Positions 16,203 through 25,563 are shown, counted from the stretch's first letter. The stretch is DNA of 64,000 nt from an uncultured Clostridia bacterium (GCA_947625865.1 CANQQD010000003.1:21613-85612), one strand, 5' to 3'. Numbers and translations: made by a program. The notes: generated by a model from the sequence alone, not told the origin.

Positions 16203-17495
16203 ATGTTAGACATTAATTTTATACGCGAAAATCCCGACATGGTTCGGGAGAATATCAAAAAGAAGTTTCAGCTTCACAAACTCGGGCTTGTAGACGAGGT
16301 TTTGGAGCTTGACAAAAGGCGCAGAGAACTCCAGCAGGAGGGTGACCGCCGCCGCGCCGACCGCAACAAACTTGCCAAATCCATAGGTGCGCTTATGCGC
16401 GAGGGCAAAAGGGATGAGGCTGAAGCGGCAAAGGAAGCCTCGCGGGCAAATAACGACCGCGTCGCGGAAATAGAGAAGGAGAGCGCAGAGATCGAGATCG
16501 CGCTCAAAAAAGCGCTTTGCTCCATTCCCAACATGATAGCCGACGACGTCCCCATAGGTAAGGATGACAGCGAAAACGTTCAGGGAGAGGTGTTTTTAAA
16601 AGCCGTGCCCAAGCCTTTTGAGGTTCCATATCATTTGGATATTCTCGAAAGCCTGAACGGCATAGATCTGGATAGCGCAAGGCGCACCAGCGGCAACGGC
16701 TTCTATTATCTCACGGGCGATATAGCCCGCCTTCATTCGGCTGTTTTGACCTATGCCCGCGATTTTATGATAGACAAGGGCTTTACTTACTGCATCCCGC
16801 CCTTTATGATAAGGAGCGATGTGGTTTCGGGCGTCATGTCCTTTGAAGAAATGGACGGCATGATGTATAAGATCGAGGGCGAAGACCTGTACCTTATAGG
16901 CACCTCCGAGCACTCCATGATTGGCAGATTTATGGGACAGACCATTCCCGAAAACTCATTGCCCTTGACGCTTACGTCCTATTCGCCCTGCTTCAGAAAG
17001 GAAAAGGGAGCGCACGGGCTGGAGGAGCGCGGCATATACCGTATCCACCAGTTCGAAAAGCAGGAGATGATAGTGATTTGCAAACCCGAGCAAAGCGACG
17101 AGTGGTACGAAAAAATGTGGCGATATACCGTAGAGCTTTTCGTATCCCTGGAAATTCCCGTCCGCCAGCTTATCTGTTGTTCGGGCGACTTAGCCGATCT
17201 TAAATATAAGAGCTGCGACGTAGAGGCGTGGAGCCCCCGTCAGGGCAAATACTTTGAGGTTGGCAGCTGCTCCAATTTGACCGACGCTCAGGCGCGCCGC
17301 CTCGGCATCCGTTTCAAGAACGAGAAGACCGGCAGAAACGAGTATGCCCACACGCTCAACAACACGGTGGTCGCGCCTCCGAGAATGTTGATCGCATTCC
17401 TTGAAAACCACCTTCAAGCTGACGGCAGCATATATATTCCCGAACCCTTGCGTAAATACATGGGAGGGAAGGACAGGATAACCGTCAAACAATAA
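16203..17495 (+). CDS. serS: Seryl-tRNA synthetase
   Basis: 430 residues, normal length. Residues 1-105 form the long antiparallel coiled-coil that grips tRNA-Ser (many Arg, Glu and Lys). The class II catalytic core follows: motif 2 region SYSPCFRKEKG...IYRIHQFEKQEM, the Ser/ATP site TSEHSMIG, and motif 3 NNTVVAPPRMLIAFLE with its invariant Arg. It charges tRNA-Ser; one such tRNA (GGA) lies at 38.1 kb. The gene is monocistronic, with its own promoter and terminator. Unlike many clostridial serS genes, it has no T-box leader here, because the promoter abuts the start codon. Confidence 0.96.
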   Translation: MLDINFIRENPDMVRENIKKKFQLHKLGLVDEVLELDKRRRELQQEGDRRRADRNKLAKSIGALMREGKRDEAEAAKEASRANNDRVAEIEKESAEIEIALKKALCSIPNMIADDVPIGKDDSENVQGEVFLKAVPKPFEVPYHLDILESLNGIDLDSARRTSGNGFYYLTGDIARLHSAVLTYARDFMIDKGFTYCIPPFMIRSDVVSGVMSFEEMDGMMYKIEGEDLYLIGTSEHSMIGRFMGQTIPENSLPLTLTSYSPCFRKEKGAHGLEERGIYRIHQFEKQEMIVICKPEQSDEWYEKMWRYTVELFVSLEIPVRQLICCSGDLADLKYKSCDVEAWSPRQGKYFEVGSCSNLTDAQARRLGIRFKNEKTGRNEYAHTLNNTVVAPPRMLIAFLENHLQADGSIYIPEPLRKYMGGKDRITVKQ

Positions 17496-17513
17496 AAGTT
17501 AAAAAACATCACA

Positions 17514-17540
17514 AAAACCGCGGCAACTGCCGCGGTTTTT
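17514..17540 (+). terminator. Terminator of serS
   Basis: AAACCGCGGC and GCCGCGGTTT pair around a short loop, followed by a T run. It is nearly symmetric and could also act in reverse. Confidence 0.85.
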
Positions 17541-17607
17541 ACTCATTTTATGGCGTTTATGTAGTACTATGTCACGCATAAATGCCTATTTTTCTAATAA
17601 TTTTGCG

Positions 17608-18771
17608 TCAAACAACGTTTAAAACGTAAAATTTCAAATAGCTTGTTTCTTCCGCCCCGAGAGCGGCGGGGTGGTCGGGAGCCTGAGATTTTATCTCTGC
17701 GCAGCGCACCATGCGTCCGCTTTCCCGTGCGGCTTCCTGCAGCATTTTTTCAAACAGGTTGGCTGTCATATAATGCGAGCAGGAGCAGGTAATCAAAAAG
17801 CCCCCGCTTTTAACTATCTTCATTGCGGTAACGTTTATGTCCTTATAGCCGCGGTAAGCGTCGCGGACCTCGTCTGCGGTTTTGCAGAAAGCGGGAGGAT
17901 CCAAAATCACGGTATCGAACTGTCTTTTGTCCCTTTTGAATACGCGAAGCGTTTCAAACACGTCTCCGCAAAGCGTTTCGATATTTTCAAATCCGTTCAA
18001 CTCGGCATTGTCGCGGACGTTTTTTAAGGCAAGTTCTGAAATGTCGCAGGCAATTACTTTATCGGCGGTCAGAGCGGCGTTGAGGGAAAACCCGCCGCTG
18101 TTGCAGAAGCAGTCCAGAACCTCGCCCTTTGCATACCGTCTTGCGGCAAGCCTGTTTTCCTTTTGGTCTAAAAAATACCCTGTTTTCTGCCCGTTCTTTA
18201 TGTCGACGAGCATTTTTATTCCGTTCTCGCAAATTTCGCAGTAATCGGGCGCTTCGCCGTATAAAAGTCCCTTGACCTCGGCAAGTCCCTCTTTTTTTCT
18301 TACCGCAACGTCGCTCCGCTCGTAGATCCCCTTAGGATGGAAGAGGTCGGCAAGACACTCGCAAATCAGCTTTTTGCGGAGGTCTATCCCGAGTGAGAGA
18401 CACTGAATCACAAGGTAATCGCCGTACTTATCCACGATCAATGCCGGCAGTCCGTCCGCCTCTGCGAACACCACCCTGTAGCAGTTTGAATAGCCTAATT
18501 TAAGGCGGTATTCGTTGGCTTCCTTAATTTTTTCGAGATAAAATTCCTTATCGTCCACGCCGTTTCCGCGGATAAATATTCTTACGAGTATCTTCGACGC
18601 GTGGTTGATATATCCCTTGCCGATATATCTCCCGTCAGACGAGTAAACCGCGGCAAGGCTTCCGTTTTTGTCCTTGCCCTCGATTTTTGCTACTTCGTTG
18701 GCGTAAACCCAGCTATGACCGGCTAAAATGCGTTTTTCCTCGTTCTTTTTCAAAAAAATCGAATATCCCAT
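17608..18771 (-). CDS. RlmI-like 23S rRNA methyltransferase
   Basis: 387 residues of the COG1092 class (RlmI/YccW). The N-terminal ~75 residues form a PUA-like RNA-binding domain (LKKNEEKRILAGHSWVYANEV). A central EEHEE-type region follows (VVFAEADGLPALIVDKYGDYLV). The C-terminal Rossmann methyltransferase has the linker GQKTGYFLDQKENR, SAM loop LDCFCNSGGFSLNA, and catalytic-type DPPAFCK. It should methylate a cytosine (C5) of 23S rRNA using S-adenosylmethionine; the exact position is inferred from the family. It is divergent from the ABC exporter at 18860 and has a leaderless promoter. Confidence 0.88.
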   Translation of the reverse strand: MGYSIFLKKNEEKRILAGHSWVYANEVAKIEGKDKNGSLAAVYSSDGRYIGKGYINHASKILVRIFIRGNGVDDKEFYLEKIKEANEYRLKLGYSNCYRVVFAEADGLPALIVDKYGDYLVIQCLSLGIDLRKKLICECLADLFHPKGIYERSDVAVRKKEGLAEVKGLLYGEAPDYCEICENGIKMLVDIKNGQKTGYFLDQKENRLAARRYAKGEVLDCFCNSGGFSLNAALTADKVIACDISELALKNVRDNAELNGFENIETLCGDVFETLRVFKRDKRQFDTVILDPPAFCKTADEVRDAYRGYKDINVTAMKIVKSGGFLITCSCSHYMTANLFEKMLQEAARESGRMVRCAEIKSQAPDHPAALGAEETSYLKFYVLNVV

Positions 18772-18777
18772 ATCCGA

Positions 18778-18806
18778 ATTTTACCAAATTATAATTATAA
18801 TTGCAA
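18778..18806 (-). promoter_or_regulatory. Leaderless promoter of the RlmI-like gene
   Basis: On the minus strand TTGCAA (18801-18806), a 17-bp spacer and TAAAAT (18778-18783). The -10 box ends 6 nt before the ATG at 18771, so the message should lack a 5' leader. Confidence 0.75.
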
Positions 18807-18822
18807 ACACATTTATAATAAT

Positions 18823-18851
18823 TTGCTTTTTTGTGCGGCAAATGTTATAAT
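18823..18851 (+). promoter_or_regulatory. Near-leaderless promoter of the ABC exporter
   Basis: TTGCTT (18823-18828), a 17-bp spacer and TATAAT (18846-18851), ending 8 nt before ATG 18860. No ribosome site is present. Confidence 0.7.
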
Positions 18852-18859
18852 TTCTGCAT

Positions 18860-20581
18860 ATGGGCAAGCTCTTGAAATATTTAAAAAATTATAAAGCCCA
18901 ATCGGTGCTTGCGCCGCTTTTCAAACTGCTCGAGGCGTGCTTCGAGCTGTTCGTCCCCATAATTGTGGCGGCGATCATTGATACGGGCGTAAAGGCGGGA
19001 GCGGGGGTAAGCTATATAGTTTACGCCTGTCTTATTTTGCTTGCTCTCGGAGTTATAGGCCTTGTTGCGGCGGTCGCCGCCCAATATTTTGCCGCCCGCG
19101 CCGCCGTAGGTTTTTCAAAAGAGCTCCGTCACGACCTGTTCTCAAAGCTACAGTCGCTTTCCTATAGCCAGATAGATTCTTTGGGCACGCCTCGCATGAT
19201 AACCCGCATGACAAGCGACGTGAATCAGATCCAATCGGGCGTAAATCTTGTTTTGAGATTGTTTATGCGCTCGCCCTTTATAGTTTTCGGGGCTATGATA
19301 ATGGCGTTTATCATAGACGTTTATGCAGGCGGCATATTTGCCGTATCGATAGCCGTTCTGTGCGTTGTGGTATTCACCATTATGCTTGTCAGCATACCGC
19401 TCTATAAAAAGTCTCAGAGCAAGCTCGACGCCGTTACGACGGCTACCCGCGAAAATCTTACGGGCGCCCGCGTTCTCCGCGCTTTCTGCAAGGAGGATGA
19501 CGAAATAGAGGAATTTAACGCCCGCAATACGGAGTTGAAGCGCTCGCAGCTCTTCGTAGGCAGGATCTCGGCTTTAATGAATCCTCTGACCTACGCGATA
19601 ATCAATGCGGCGATAATCGTTCTGTTATATGTCGGCGCAATTCGCGTTGAGGACGGAATTTTGACGCAGGGAAGGATAATAGCGCTCTACAACTATATGT
19701 CCCAGATTTTGGTTGAGCTCATAAAGCTTGCCAATCTCATAATTACGGTGACAAAATCGTTTGCAAGCGCGGGCAGGATAGCCGAGATTCTCGAAATGCA
19801 GCCCTCACTGTCAAAGGGGGAACCCGGGGAGCGTGAAGAGGGAGCCTATATACGATTTGAAAATGTATGTGCAAACTACGGCAACGCGCCCGTAAACGCT
19901 CTCGACAACATCAGTTTCACCGCCGAACGCGGACAGACGATAGGGATAATAGGGGGCACCGGCGCGGGAAAATCGACGCTTGTAAACCTGATCCCCCATT
20001 TTTACGACGCGTCGTCAGGGCAGATACTGATTGACGGCGTAAACGTGAACGCCATAGGCGACGAAGAGCTCCGCGAACGCTGCGGGGTCGTTCCGCAGCG
20101 CGCCGTGCTGTTCGGGGGTACGATCCGTGAAAATATGCGCTGGGGCAAGAACGACGCAACCGACGAAGAGATACGCTCCGCCATAAGCGCGGCGCAAGCC
20201 GAGGACGTGCTTGCGTCTAAGGACGGCGGGCTCGACGGGCTTGTTGAGCAAGGCGGCAAAAACTTTTCCGGCGGACAGCGGCAGAGGCTGACGATAGCCC
20301 GCGCTCTTGTAAAAAAGCCGGAAATTCTCATTCTCGACGACAGCGCCTCCGCGCTCGACTATGCCACCGACGCAAAGCTTCGTGCGGCATTAAAATCTCT
20401 CGGCTACGATCCCACGGTATTCATCGTCTCACAACGGGCGTCGTCGATCCGTCATGCGGATAAGATCATAGTGCTCGACGGCGGCAAAATGGCGGGCGTA
20501 GGCACGCACGAGGAACTGTTGAGTTCGTGCGGACTTTACAGGGAAATATATTATTCGCAGTACGCAAAGGATGGTGCATAA
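18860..20581 (+). CDS. ABC exporter half, degenerate ATPase site
   Basis: 573 residues: six membrane helices in residues 1-305, then the ATPase domain. Walker A GGTGAGKST is at 365-373 and the signature FSGGQRQRL at 469-477. Two catalytic positions are changed: after Walker B the expected Glu is Asp494 (ILILDD), and the switch His is Gln525 (VSQRASS). That pattern marks the non-catalytic half of a heterodimeric exporter of the BmrCD or TM287/288 type. Its stop directly abuts the ATG of its partner at 20582. The heterodimer should export lipids, drugs or peptides; the substrate is not evident. The promoter is near-leaderless. Confidence 0.9.
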   Translation: MGKLLKYLKNYKAQSVLAPLFKLLEACFELFVPIIVAAIIDTGVKAGAGVSYIVYACLILLALGVIGLVAAVAAQYFAARAAVGFSKELRHDLFSKLQSLSYSQIDSLGTPRMITRMTSDVNQIQSGVNLVLRLFMRSPFIVFGAMIMAFIIDVYAGGIFAVSIAVLCVVVFTIMLVSIPLYKKSQSKLDAVTTATRENLTGARVLRAFCKEDDEIEEFNARNTELKRSQLFVGRISALMNPLTYAIINAAIIVLLYVGAIRVEDGILTQGRIIALYNYMSQILVELIKLANLIITVTKSFASAGRIAEILEMQPSLSKGEPGEREEGAYIRFENVCANYGNAPVNALDNISFTAERGQTIGIIGGTGAGKSTLVNLIPHFYDASSGQILIDGVNVNAIGDEELRERCGVVPQRAVLFGGTIRENMRWGKNDATDEEIRSAISAAQAEDVLASKDGGLDGLVEQGGKNFSGGQRQRLTIARALVKKPEILILDDSASALDYATDAKLRAALKSLGYDPTVFIVSQRASSIRHADKIIVLDGGKMAGVGTHEELLSSCGLYREIYYSQYAKDGA

Positions 20582-22336
20582 ATGGCAGTTTCCCGTAAAA
20601 GCGTATTGAAACGCATTTTAAAGCAGCTGAAAAATTATAAGCTTTGTCTTGCGGCTACGATCTTTTTCGCGCTCGTTACGGTTGCGGGCACGCTCTCCGT
20701 ACCCGTTTTGTTCGGGCAGGTGGTGGACCTCATAGTCAAAGGCAAAACGGATTTTAACGCGATTTGCACTAAGTTTATTATAATAGCCGCGATAATAGGC
20801 GTCACCTGCCTTGCGCAGTGGCTCATGAGTGAAATCAACAACAGGATAACCTATAACGTCATAAAAGATATACGTGAGGAGGCGTTCCGTCATATCCAGC
20901 GGCTGCCGCTCGCTTTTATCGACGCGCATCCGTACGGAGATATCGTCGGCAGGGCAATTGCAGACGTAGATCAGTTTGCCGACGGGCTTTTGATGGGCTT
21001 CACCCAGCTTTTTACGGGTATTTTGACCATATTGGGCACTCTCGTGATAATGCTTGTTATAAATTGGGTAATAGCTCTTGTGGTGGTCATAATAACTCCC
21101 CTGTCGCTGTTTGTGGCAAAATTTATAGCTTCGCGCACATACAACATGTTCAAAAAAACCTCCGAGGTCCGCGGCGAGCAGACCGCGTTTATCGACGAAA
21201 TGATAGGCAACCTTAAAATTGTGCAGGCATTTTCGCACGAGGACGAAAATCTCGAAAGGTTCGACGAGGTCAACGAACGCCTCACAAAAACTTCTTTGAG
21301 ATCCATATTCTTCTCGTCGCTCGTAAATCCCGCAACGCGTTTTATAAATTCGATAGTCTATGCCGCGGTTGCGCTGGCGGGCGCGTTGATGCTCGTTCTG
21401 CAAACTCCGCTGCCACTTGCCTTTTCCGTCGGTGTGCTCACAAGTCTTCTGGCATACGCCAATCAGTACACTAAACCCTTCAACGAGATATCGGGCGTCA
21501 TCACAGAGCTACAGAACGCCATTGCGTGCGCAGGCAGAATTTACGAGGTTATAGACGAGCCCGCCGAAGTTCCCGACAGTCCCTCGGCGCTTACAATGGA
21601 TAAAGCCGATGGCTCGGTGGATTTCCGTCATGTATATTTTTCTTACTCCGCCGACAAAAAGCTCATAGAGGATTTTAACCTTAATGTAAAAGCCGGTCAA
21701 AGAATAGCCATAGTCGGACCTACCGGCTGCGGCAAAACAACTCTTATAAACCTTTTAATGCGTTTTTACGATCCCGTTTCGGGCAATATTTCGGTGGACG
21801 GAAACAATATAACCGATGTTACGCGCAGATCTCTCCGTTCCAACTACGGAATGGTGCTGCAGGATACATGGCTCAAAAACGGCACCGTCCGCGAAAATAT
21901 ACTTTTGGGCAAACCAAACGCCACCGAGGAGGAGATGGTCGAAGCTGCACGCGCTTCGCACTCGCATAACTTTATAATGCAGCTTTCCGAAGGCTATGAT
22001 ACTGTGATCGCCGAAGACGGCGGAAACCTTTCGCAGGGTCAGAAACAGCTTCTGTGTATAACAAGAATAATGCTTTCGCTTCCGCCCATGCTCATTCTGG
22101 ACGAGGCTACCTCGTCGATAGATACCCGCACCGAACGGCGCATACAGGACGCGTTTGCCAAGCTGATGTCCGGCAGGACGAGCTTTATAGTCGCTCACAG
22201 GCTATCCACCATACAGGAAGCCGATTTGATTTTGGTCATGAAGGACGGCTCCGTAATAGAGCAGGGAACGCATGCCGAGCTGCTTGAAAAGGGCGGTTTT
22301 TACTATACTTTATATAACAGTCAATTTGCCATTTAG
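20582..22336 (+). CDS. ABC exporter half, catalytically intact
   Basis: 584 residues with six membrane helices in residues 1-320 and an ATPase domain. Walker A GPTGCGKTT lies at 379-387, signature LSQGQ at 483-487, Walker B glutamate is E508 (LILDEATSSID) and the switch His is H539 (VAHRLSTI). All catalytic residues are present, so this half supplies the working ATP site with the LSGGQ-like loop of the partner. It starts on the base after the upstream stop codon, implying coupled translation and 1:1 expression. Confidence 0.92.
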   Translation: MAVSRKSVLKRILKQLKNYKLCLAATIFFALVTVAGTLSVPVLFGQVVDLIVKGKTDFNAICTKFIIIAAIIGVTCLAQWLMSEINNRITYNVIKDIREEAFRHIQRLPLAFIDAHPYGDIVGRAIADVDQFADGLLMGFTQLFTGILTILGTLVIMLVINWVIALVVVIITPLSLFVAKFIASRTYNMFKKTSEVRGEQTAFIDEMIGNLKIVQAFSHEDENLERFDEVNERLTKTSLRSIFFSSLVNPATRFINSIVYAAVALAGALMLVLQTPLPLAFSVGVLTSLLAYANQYTKPFNEISGVITELQNAIACAGRIYEVIDEPAEVPDSPSALTMDKADGSVDFRHVYFSYSADKKLIEDFNLNVKAGQRIAIVGPTGCGKTTLINLLMRFYDPVSGNISVDGNNITDVTRRSLRSNYGMVLQDTWLKNGTVRENILLGKPNATEEEMVEAARASHSHNFIMQLSEGYDTVIAEDGGNLSQGQKQLLCITRIMLSLPPMLILDEATSSIDTRTERRIQDAFAKLMSGRTSFIVAHRLSTIQEADLILVMKDGSVIEQGTHAELLEKGGFYYTLYNSQFAI

Positions 22337-22365
22337 CGCACAAAAAATAAATTTAAGGAGTATCT

Positions 22366-23940
22366 ATGCTTCAGGTCAACAACGTATCGCTCCAATACGG
22401 CAGCAAAAAGCTTTTCGAGGACGTCAACCTCAAATTCACCAAGGGCAATTGCTATGGGATAATCGGTGCAAACGGCGCCGGCAAGTCCACATTTTTAAAG
22501 GTGTTGAGCGGTGAGATCGAACCCAACAAGGGCGACGTTACAATGGATAAAACGGAGAGAATGTCCGTATTACAGCAAAACCAGAACGCTTTCGACAACG
22601 TGCCCGTGCTCCGCGCGGTAATGCTCGGTCATAAGCGTCTCGTGGATATAATGGACGAAAAGGACGCACTATACGCCAAAGCCGACTTTTCGGAAGAGGA
22701 CGGCGTCCGCGCGAGCGAGCTCGAGAGCGAGTTCGCGGAGCTCGGAGGCTGGGATGCGGAATATGAGGCGCAGACCCTTTTAAACGCCCTCGACATAACA
22801 GAAGAATACCACAATATATATATGCGCGACCTCGACGCAAAGCTCAAAATCAAGGTTTTGCTTGCGCAGGCTCTCTTTGGCAACCCCGATATTTTGCTCC
22901 TTGACGAGCCCACGAACAATCTCGACATCAAAACCACCCGCTGGCTTGAAAATTATCTTCTGGACTTTGAAAATACTATAATTATCGTGTCGCACAACCG
23001 GCACTTCCTGAATAAAGTGTGCACCTACATCTGCGACGTCGACTACGGCAAAATAAATATGATGCTCGGCAACTATGATTTCTGGTATGAGACCAGCCAG
23101 CTTCTTGCCCGCCAGCAGCGCGACCAGAACAAGAAGAACGAACAGCGCGCAAAAGAGCTGCAGGAGTTCATTGCAAGGTTTGCGGCAAACGCTTCAAAAT
23201 CACGGCAGGCGACCTCCCGCAAAAAGGAGCTTGAAAAGCTGACCATTGCCGACTTCAAGCCTTCGTTGCGTAAATATCCCTATATCGATTTCAAATTCGA
23301 AAAGGAAATAGGCAACGACATTCTGATGGTGGAGGGGCTCACAAAGAAGGGATACTTTGAAAATGTATCCTTCACCGTTCAAAAGGACGAAAAGATAGGC
23401 ATTGTGTCGGACAAGAGCACAACGGTTTCCATGCTCTACGATATTCTCACCGGCAAGGCCGAACCCGATTCGGGCACAATAAAGTGGGGTAAAACCATCT
23501 CGCTTTCCTACTTCCCCGAAAACAACAACGAATATTTTCAGGGCTGCGAATTGACGCTTGTCGACTGGCTTTCGCAGTTTTCCTCCGACCATTACGAGGA
23601 GTATCTCCGCGGCTGGCTCGGCAGAATGTTATTCTCCGGCGAAGAGGCGCTAAAGCGGGCAAAGGTGCTTTCGGGCGGCGAAAAAGTCCGCTGTATGCTC
23701 GCAAAAATGATGCTTGAGGGCGGCAACTTCCTTATTTTCGACGAGCCCACCAACCACCTCGATCTCGAATCCATAACCGCTCTCAACAACGGCATGAAAA
23801 ACTTCCGCGGCTGTATGCTGTTTACCTCGCACGATCAGGAGCTTATGAATACCGTTGCAAACAGGATAATAGAGATCAACGGCACCAAGGTTTTCGACAA
23901 GACCGTCACCTACGACGAATATCTCGACTTGACCACCTGA
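22366..23940 (+). CDS. ABC-F family ATPase
   Basis: 524 residues with two ATPase domains and no membrane segment, so it is a ribosome-associated ABC-F protein rather than a transporter. Domain 1 has Walker A GANGAGKST and Walker B LLLDEPTNNLD; the ~80-residue linker after it is highly charged (RQQRDQNKKNEQRAKEL). Domain 2 has the signature LSGGEKVR and FDEPTNHLD. Its Walker A region is unusual: EKIGIVSDKSTTVSML replaces GxxGxGKS/T, so the second P-loop is degenerate. The length and linker fit the YbiT/YkpA group. A good AAGGAG ribosome site lies at 22355. It follows the ABC exporter by 29 bp with no terminator and may be cotranscribed. Confidence 0.87.
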   Translation: MLQVNNVSLQYGSKKLFEDVNLKFTKGNCYGIIGANGAGKSTFLKVLSGEIEPNKGDVTMDKTERMSVLQQNQNAFDNVPVLRAVMLGHKRLVDIMDEKDALYAKADFSEEDGVRASELESEFAELGGWDAEYEAQTLLNALDITEEYHNIYMRDLDAKLKIKVLLAQALFGNPDILLLDEPTNNLDIKTTRWLENYLLDFENTIIIVSHNRHFLNKVCTYICDVDYGKINMMLGNYDFWYETSQLLARQQRDQNKKNEQRAKELQEFIARFAANASKSRQATSRKKELEKLTIADFKPSLRKYPYIDFKFEKEIGNDILMVEGLTKKGYFENVSFTVQKDEKIGIVSDKSTTVSMLYDILTGKAEPDSGTIKWGKTISLSYFPENNNEYFQGCELTLVDWLSQFSSDHYEEYLRGWLGRMLFSGEEALKRAKVLSGGEKVRCMLAKMMLEGGNFLIFDEPTNHLDLESITALNNGMKNFRGCMLFTSHDQELMNTVANRIIEINGTKVFDKTVTYDEYLDLTT

Positions 23941-24024
23941 AAGCCCAATCTACATTTTTGTACAAAATAAGACAAAATAACATAAATTATTCAAAAATTA
24001 ATATTGAATATTTTACAATATTCC

Positions 24025-24053
24025 TTTACTTTTTCAAAAAAACATTGTATAAT
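24025..24053 (+). promoter_or_regulatory. Candidate promoter of spo0A
   Basis: TTTACT (24025-24030), a 17-bp spacer and TATAAT (24048-24053). The leader is about 30 nt with GAAGGGG as ribosome site. I see no clear TGTCGAA-type 0A box in 23941-24088. Confidence 0.55.
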
Positions 24054-24088
24054 GCTGTTGTAAACCAAAAAAGAAGGGGTTAAAAACG

Positions 24089-24859
24089 ATGAAAACAGCG
24101 AATATAGCAATTTTTGAAAATAATGAGGAATTTCTTAACGAATTGAAAAGCTACATAGAGAGCGTGGACGGGTTTAACGTCTGTGCGGCTACATCCAACG
24201 GCAACACGGCTATCGATCTTCTTACGCATGCCAAGCCGGACGTAGCTATCGTGGATCTTGTGTTGAGCGGCAAGGACGGATTGAGCGTGCTGAAGTACAT
24301 AAAGAGCGCCAATCTTCCGTGCATACCGATTGCGATCGGCAGCTATCTCGAGGATAAAATAATAAATTCCGCCATAGAGAGCGGAGCGGTATATTATCTC
24401 GTGAAGCCTGTGGATCCAGAAACGGTTGTCGATAGGATCCGCGACCTTACCGAGGAGCGCACGGTGGATTATAAAATAAGCGCCAACGTTCGGGACAGGC
24501 GCAAAATCAATTCCTTGGATGAAAAGATAAGCAATATCTTCGTAACTATCGGCGTTCCTCCGCATATCAAGGGCTACAAGTACCTCCGCGAAGGCATAAA
24601 GATGACGGTGGAGGACCAAAGCATCATAAACAGGGTGACCAAGGAACTCTATCCAAAGATCGCCGAAAAATTTCAGACGTCCGCAAGCAAGGTGGAAAGG
24701 GCTATACGCCATGCAATAGAAGTGGCGTGGAATAAGGGCAGGACGGACGCCGTAAGTTCCATTTTCGGGGCAAAGGTCTATATAGGCAACGAGCGTCCCA
24801 CAAACAGCGAGTTTATCGCCCTTGTTGCGGACAAACTTCTTTTGGAATCGCTTGAATAA
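24089..24859 (+). CDS. spo0A: Sporulation master regulator Spo0A
   Basis: 256 residues, close to the usual size. Residues 1-120 form a receiver domain: candidate phosphoacceptor D56 (VAIVDLVLSGKDG), K106 in LVKPVD. Residues about 145-256 are the Spo0A DNA-binding domain, with the very conserved SKVERAIRHAIEVAWNKGRTD and the PTNSEFIALVADKLLLE end. The identification is secure. Two receiver positions differ from standard: the Asp-Asp metal pair near residue 10 reads E10-N11 (FENNEEF), and the Thr/Ser switch after strand 4 seems replaced (IAIGSYLED, residues 81-89). Phosphorylation may therefore work differently. The gene is monocistronic here; the usual neighbour spoIVB is not present. Confidence 0.95.
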   Translation: MKTANIAIFENNEEFLNELKSYIESVDGFNVCAATSNGNTAIDLLTHAKPDVAIVDLVLSGKDGLSVLKYIKSANLPCIPIAIGSYLEDKIINSAIESGAVYYLVKPVDPETVVDRIRDLTEERTVDYKISANVRDRRKINSLDEKISNIFVTIGVPPHIKGYKYLREGIKMTVEDQSIINRVTKELYPKIAEKFQTSASKVERAIRHAIEVAWNKGRTDAVSSIFGAKVYIGNERPTNSEFIALVADKLLLESLE

Positions 24860-24864
24860 CAACA

Positions 24865-24897
24865 AAACAGCGGAGAGAAATTCTCCGCTGTTTTTAC
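24865..24897. terminator. Bidirectional terminator, spo0A / XRE gene
   Basis: AACAGCGGAGA pairs with its complement around a short loop and is followed by TTTTT; the opposite strand also ends in Ts. It overlaps the stop codon of the convergent gene. Confidence 0.85.
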
Positions 24898-25385
24898 AGT
24901 GTAATCAAAGTGTAGATTATAACGCCCGCCAAAACCGCCAAAATTATCAGCCGTGAAATTATATAAGGCAAAATAACCTTTTTTGCCTCCGCACGCCTGT
25001 ATTTTGGGCGGGATAAAAACGCAAACACTACGTAGCCCGCCGTAGCCGCGCAGCTTCCTATCGCAAAATATTTATTTGCGGCAAAATAAGCTGCAAGGGT
25101 AAAGCCCACAGTAAGGGCAAGAAAGACAATTGCAATAACATAAAATGTTCTCGCCCGTTTTTCGTCGGCGAGCTTTTTGCTCTGCACGTCTTCGTCCGAA
25201 ATCAAGCTGTCAAGGCTCACCCCGAAAAGTTCGGCAATTTCCTTTAAGGTGTCTATGGCGGGCAAGCCCCTGCCAGTTTCCCATTTGGATACGGCTGTGC
25301 GCGTAACGTAGAGTTTATCTGCAAGCTGTTCCTGTGTGAGCCCGTTTTCCGTTCTCAGTTTTTTAATTTTTTCACCGAAAGTCAT
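24894..25385 (-). CDS. XRE regulator with membrane domain
   Basis: 163 residues. The N-terminal ~65 residues are a classic XRE HTH (LTQEQLADKLYVTRTAVSKWETGRGLP...ELFGVSLDSLI). The C-terminal ~90 residues hold three hydrophobic segments (about 80-97, 103-122, 143-162). Such membrane-anchored HTH proteins are common in Bacillota and are thought to sense the envelope. ATG 25385 (MTFGEKIK) is chosen because it follows a good GGAGG site and starts at the HTH; an upstream in-frame ATG adds 35 non-conserved residues. No partner gene is evident. Confidence 0.82.
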   Translation of the reverse strand: MTFGEKIKKLRTENGLTQEQLADKLYVTRTAVSKWETGRGLPAIDTLKEIAELFGVSLDSLISDEDVQSKKLADEKRARTFYVIAIVFLALTVGFTLAAYFAANKYFAIGSCAATAGYVVFAFLSRPKYRRAEAKKVILPYIISRLIILAVLAGVIIYTLITL

Positions 25386-25563
25386 AGCTTTTGCCTCCTT
25401 CCGATAAAAATTATAACCGCCGCACGCAGGAAAAGCAAGACACTCTCTTTCACATAGCGCAATTCTACCGAAAGTAGAAGGCTCACACATATTATCGCCG
25501 TACTTGACAGCCCGGGCTTGTTGTAAAATACATCTAAGAAAAGATATTTTGTTTTAAGTTCTT

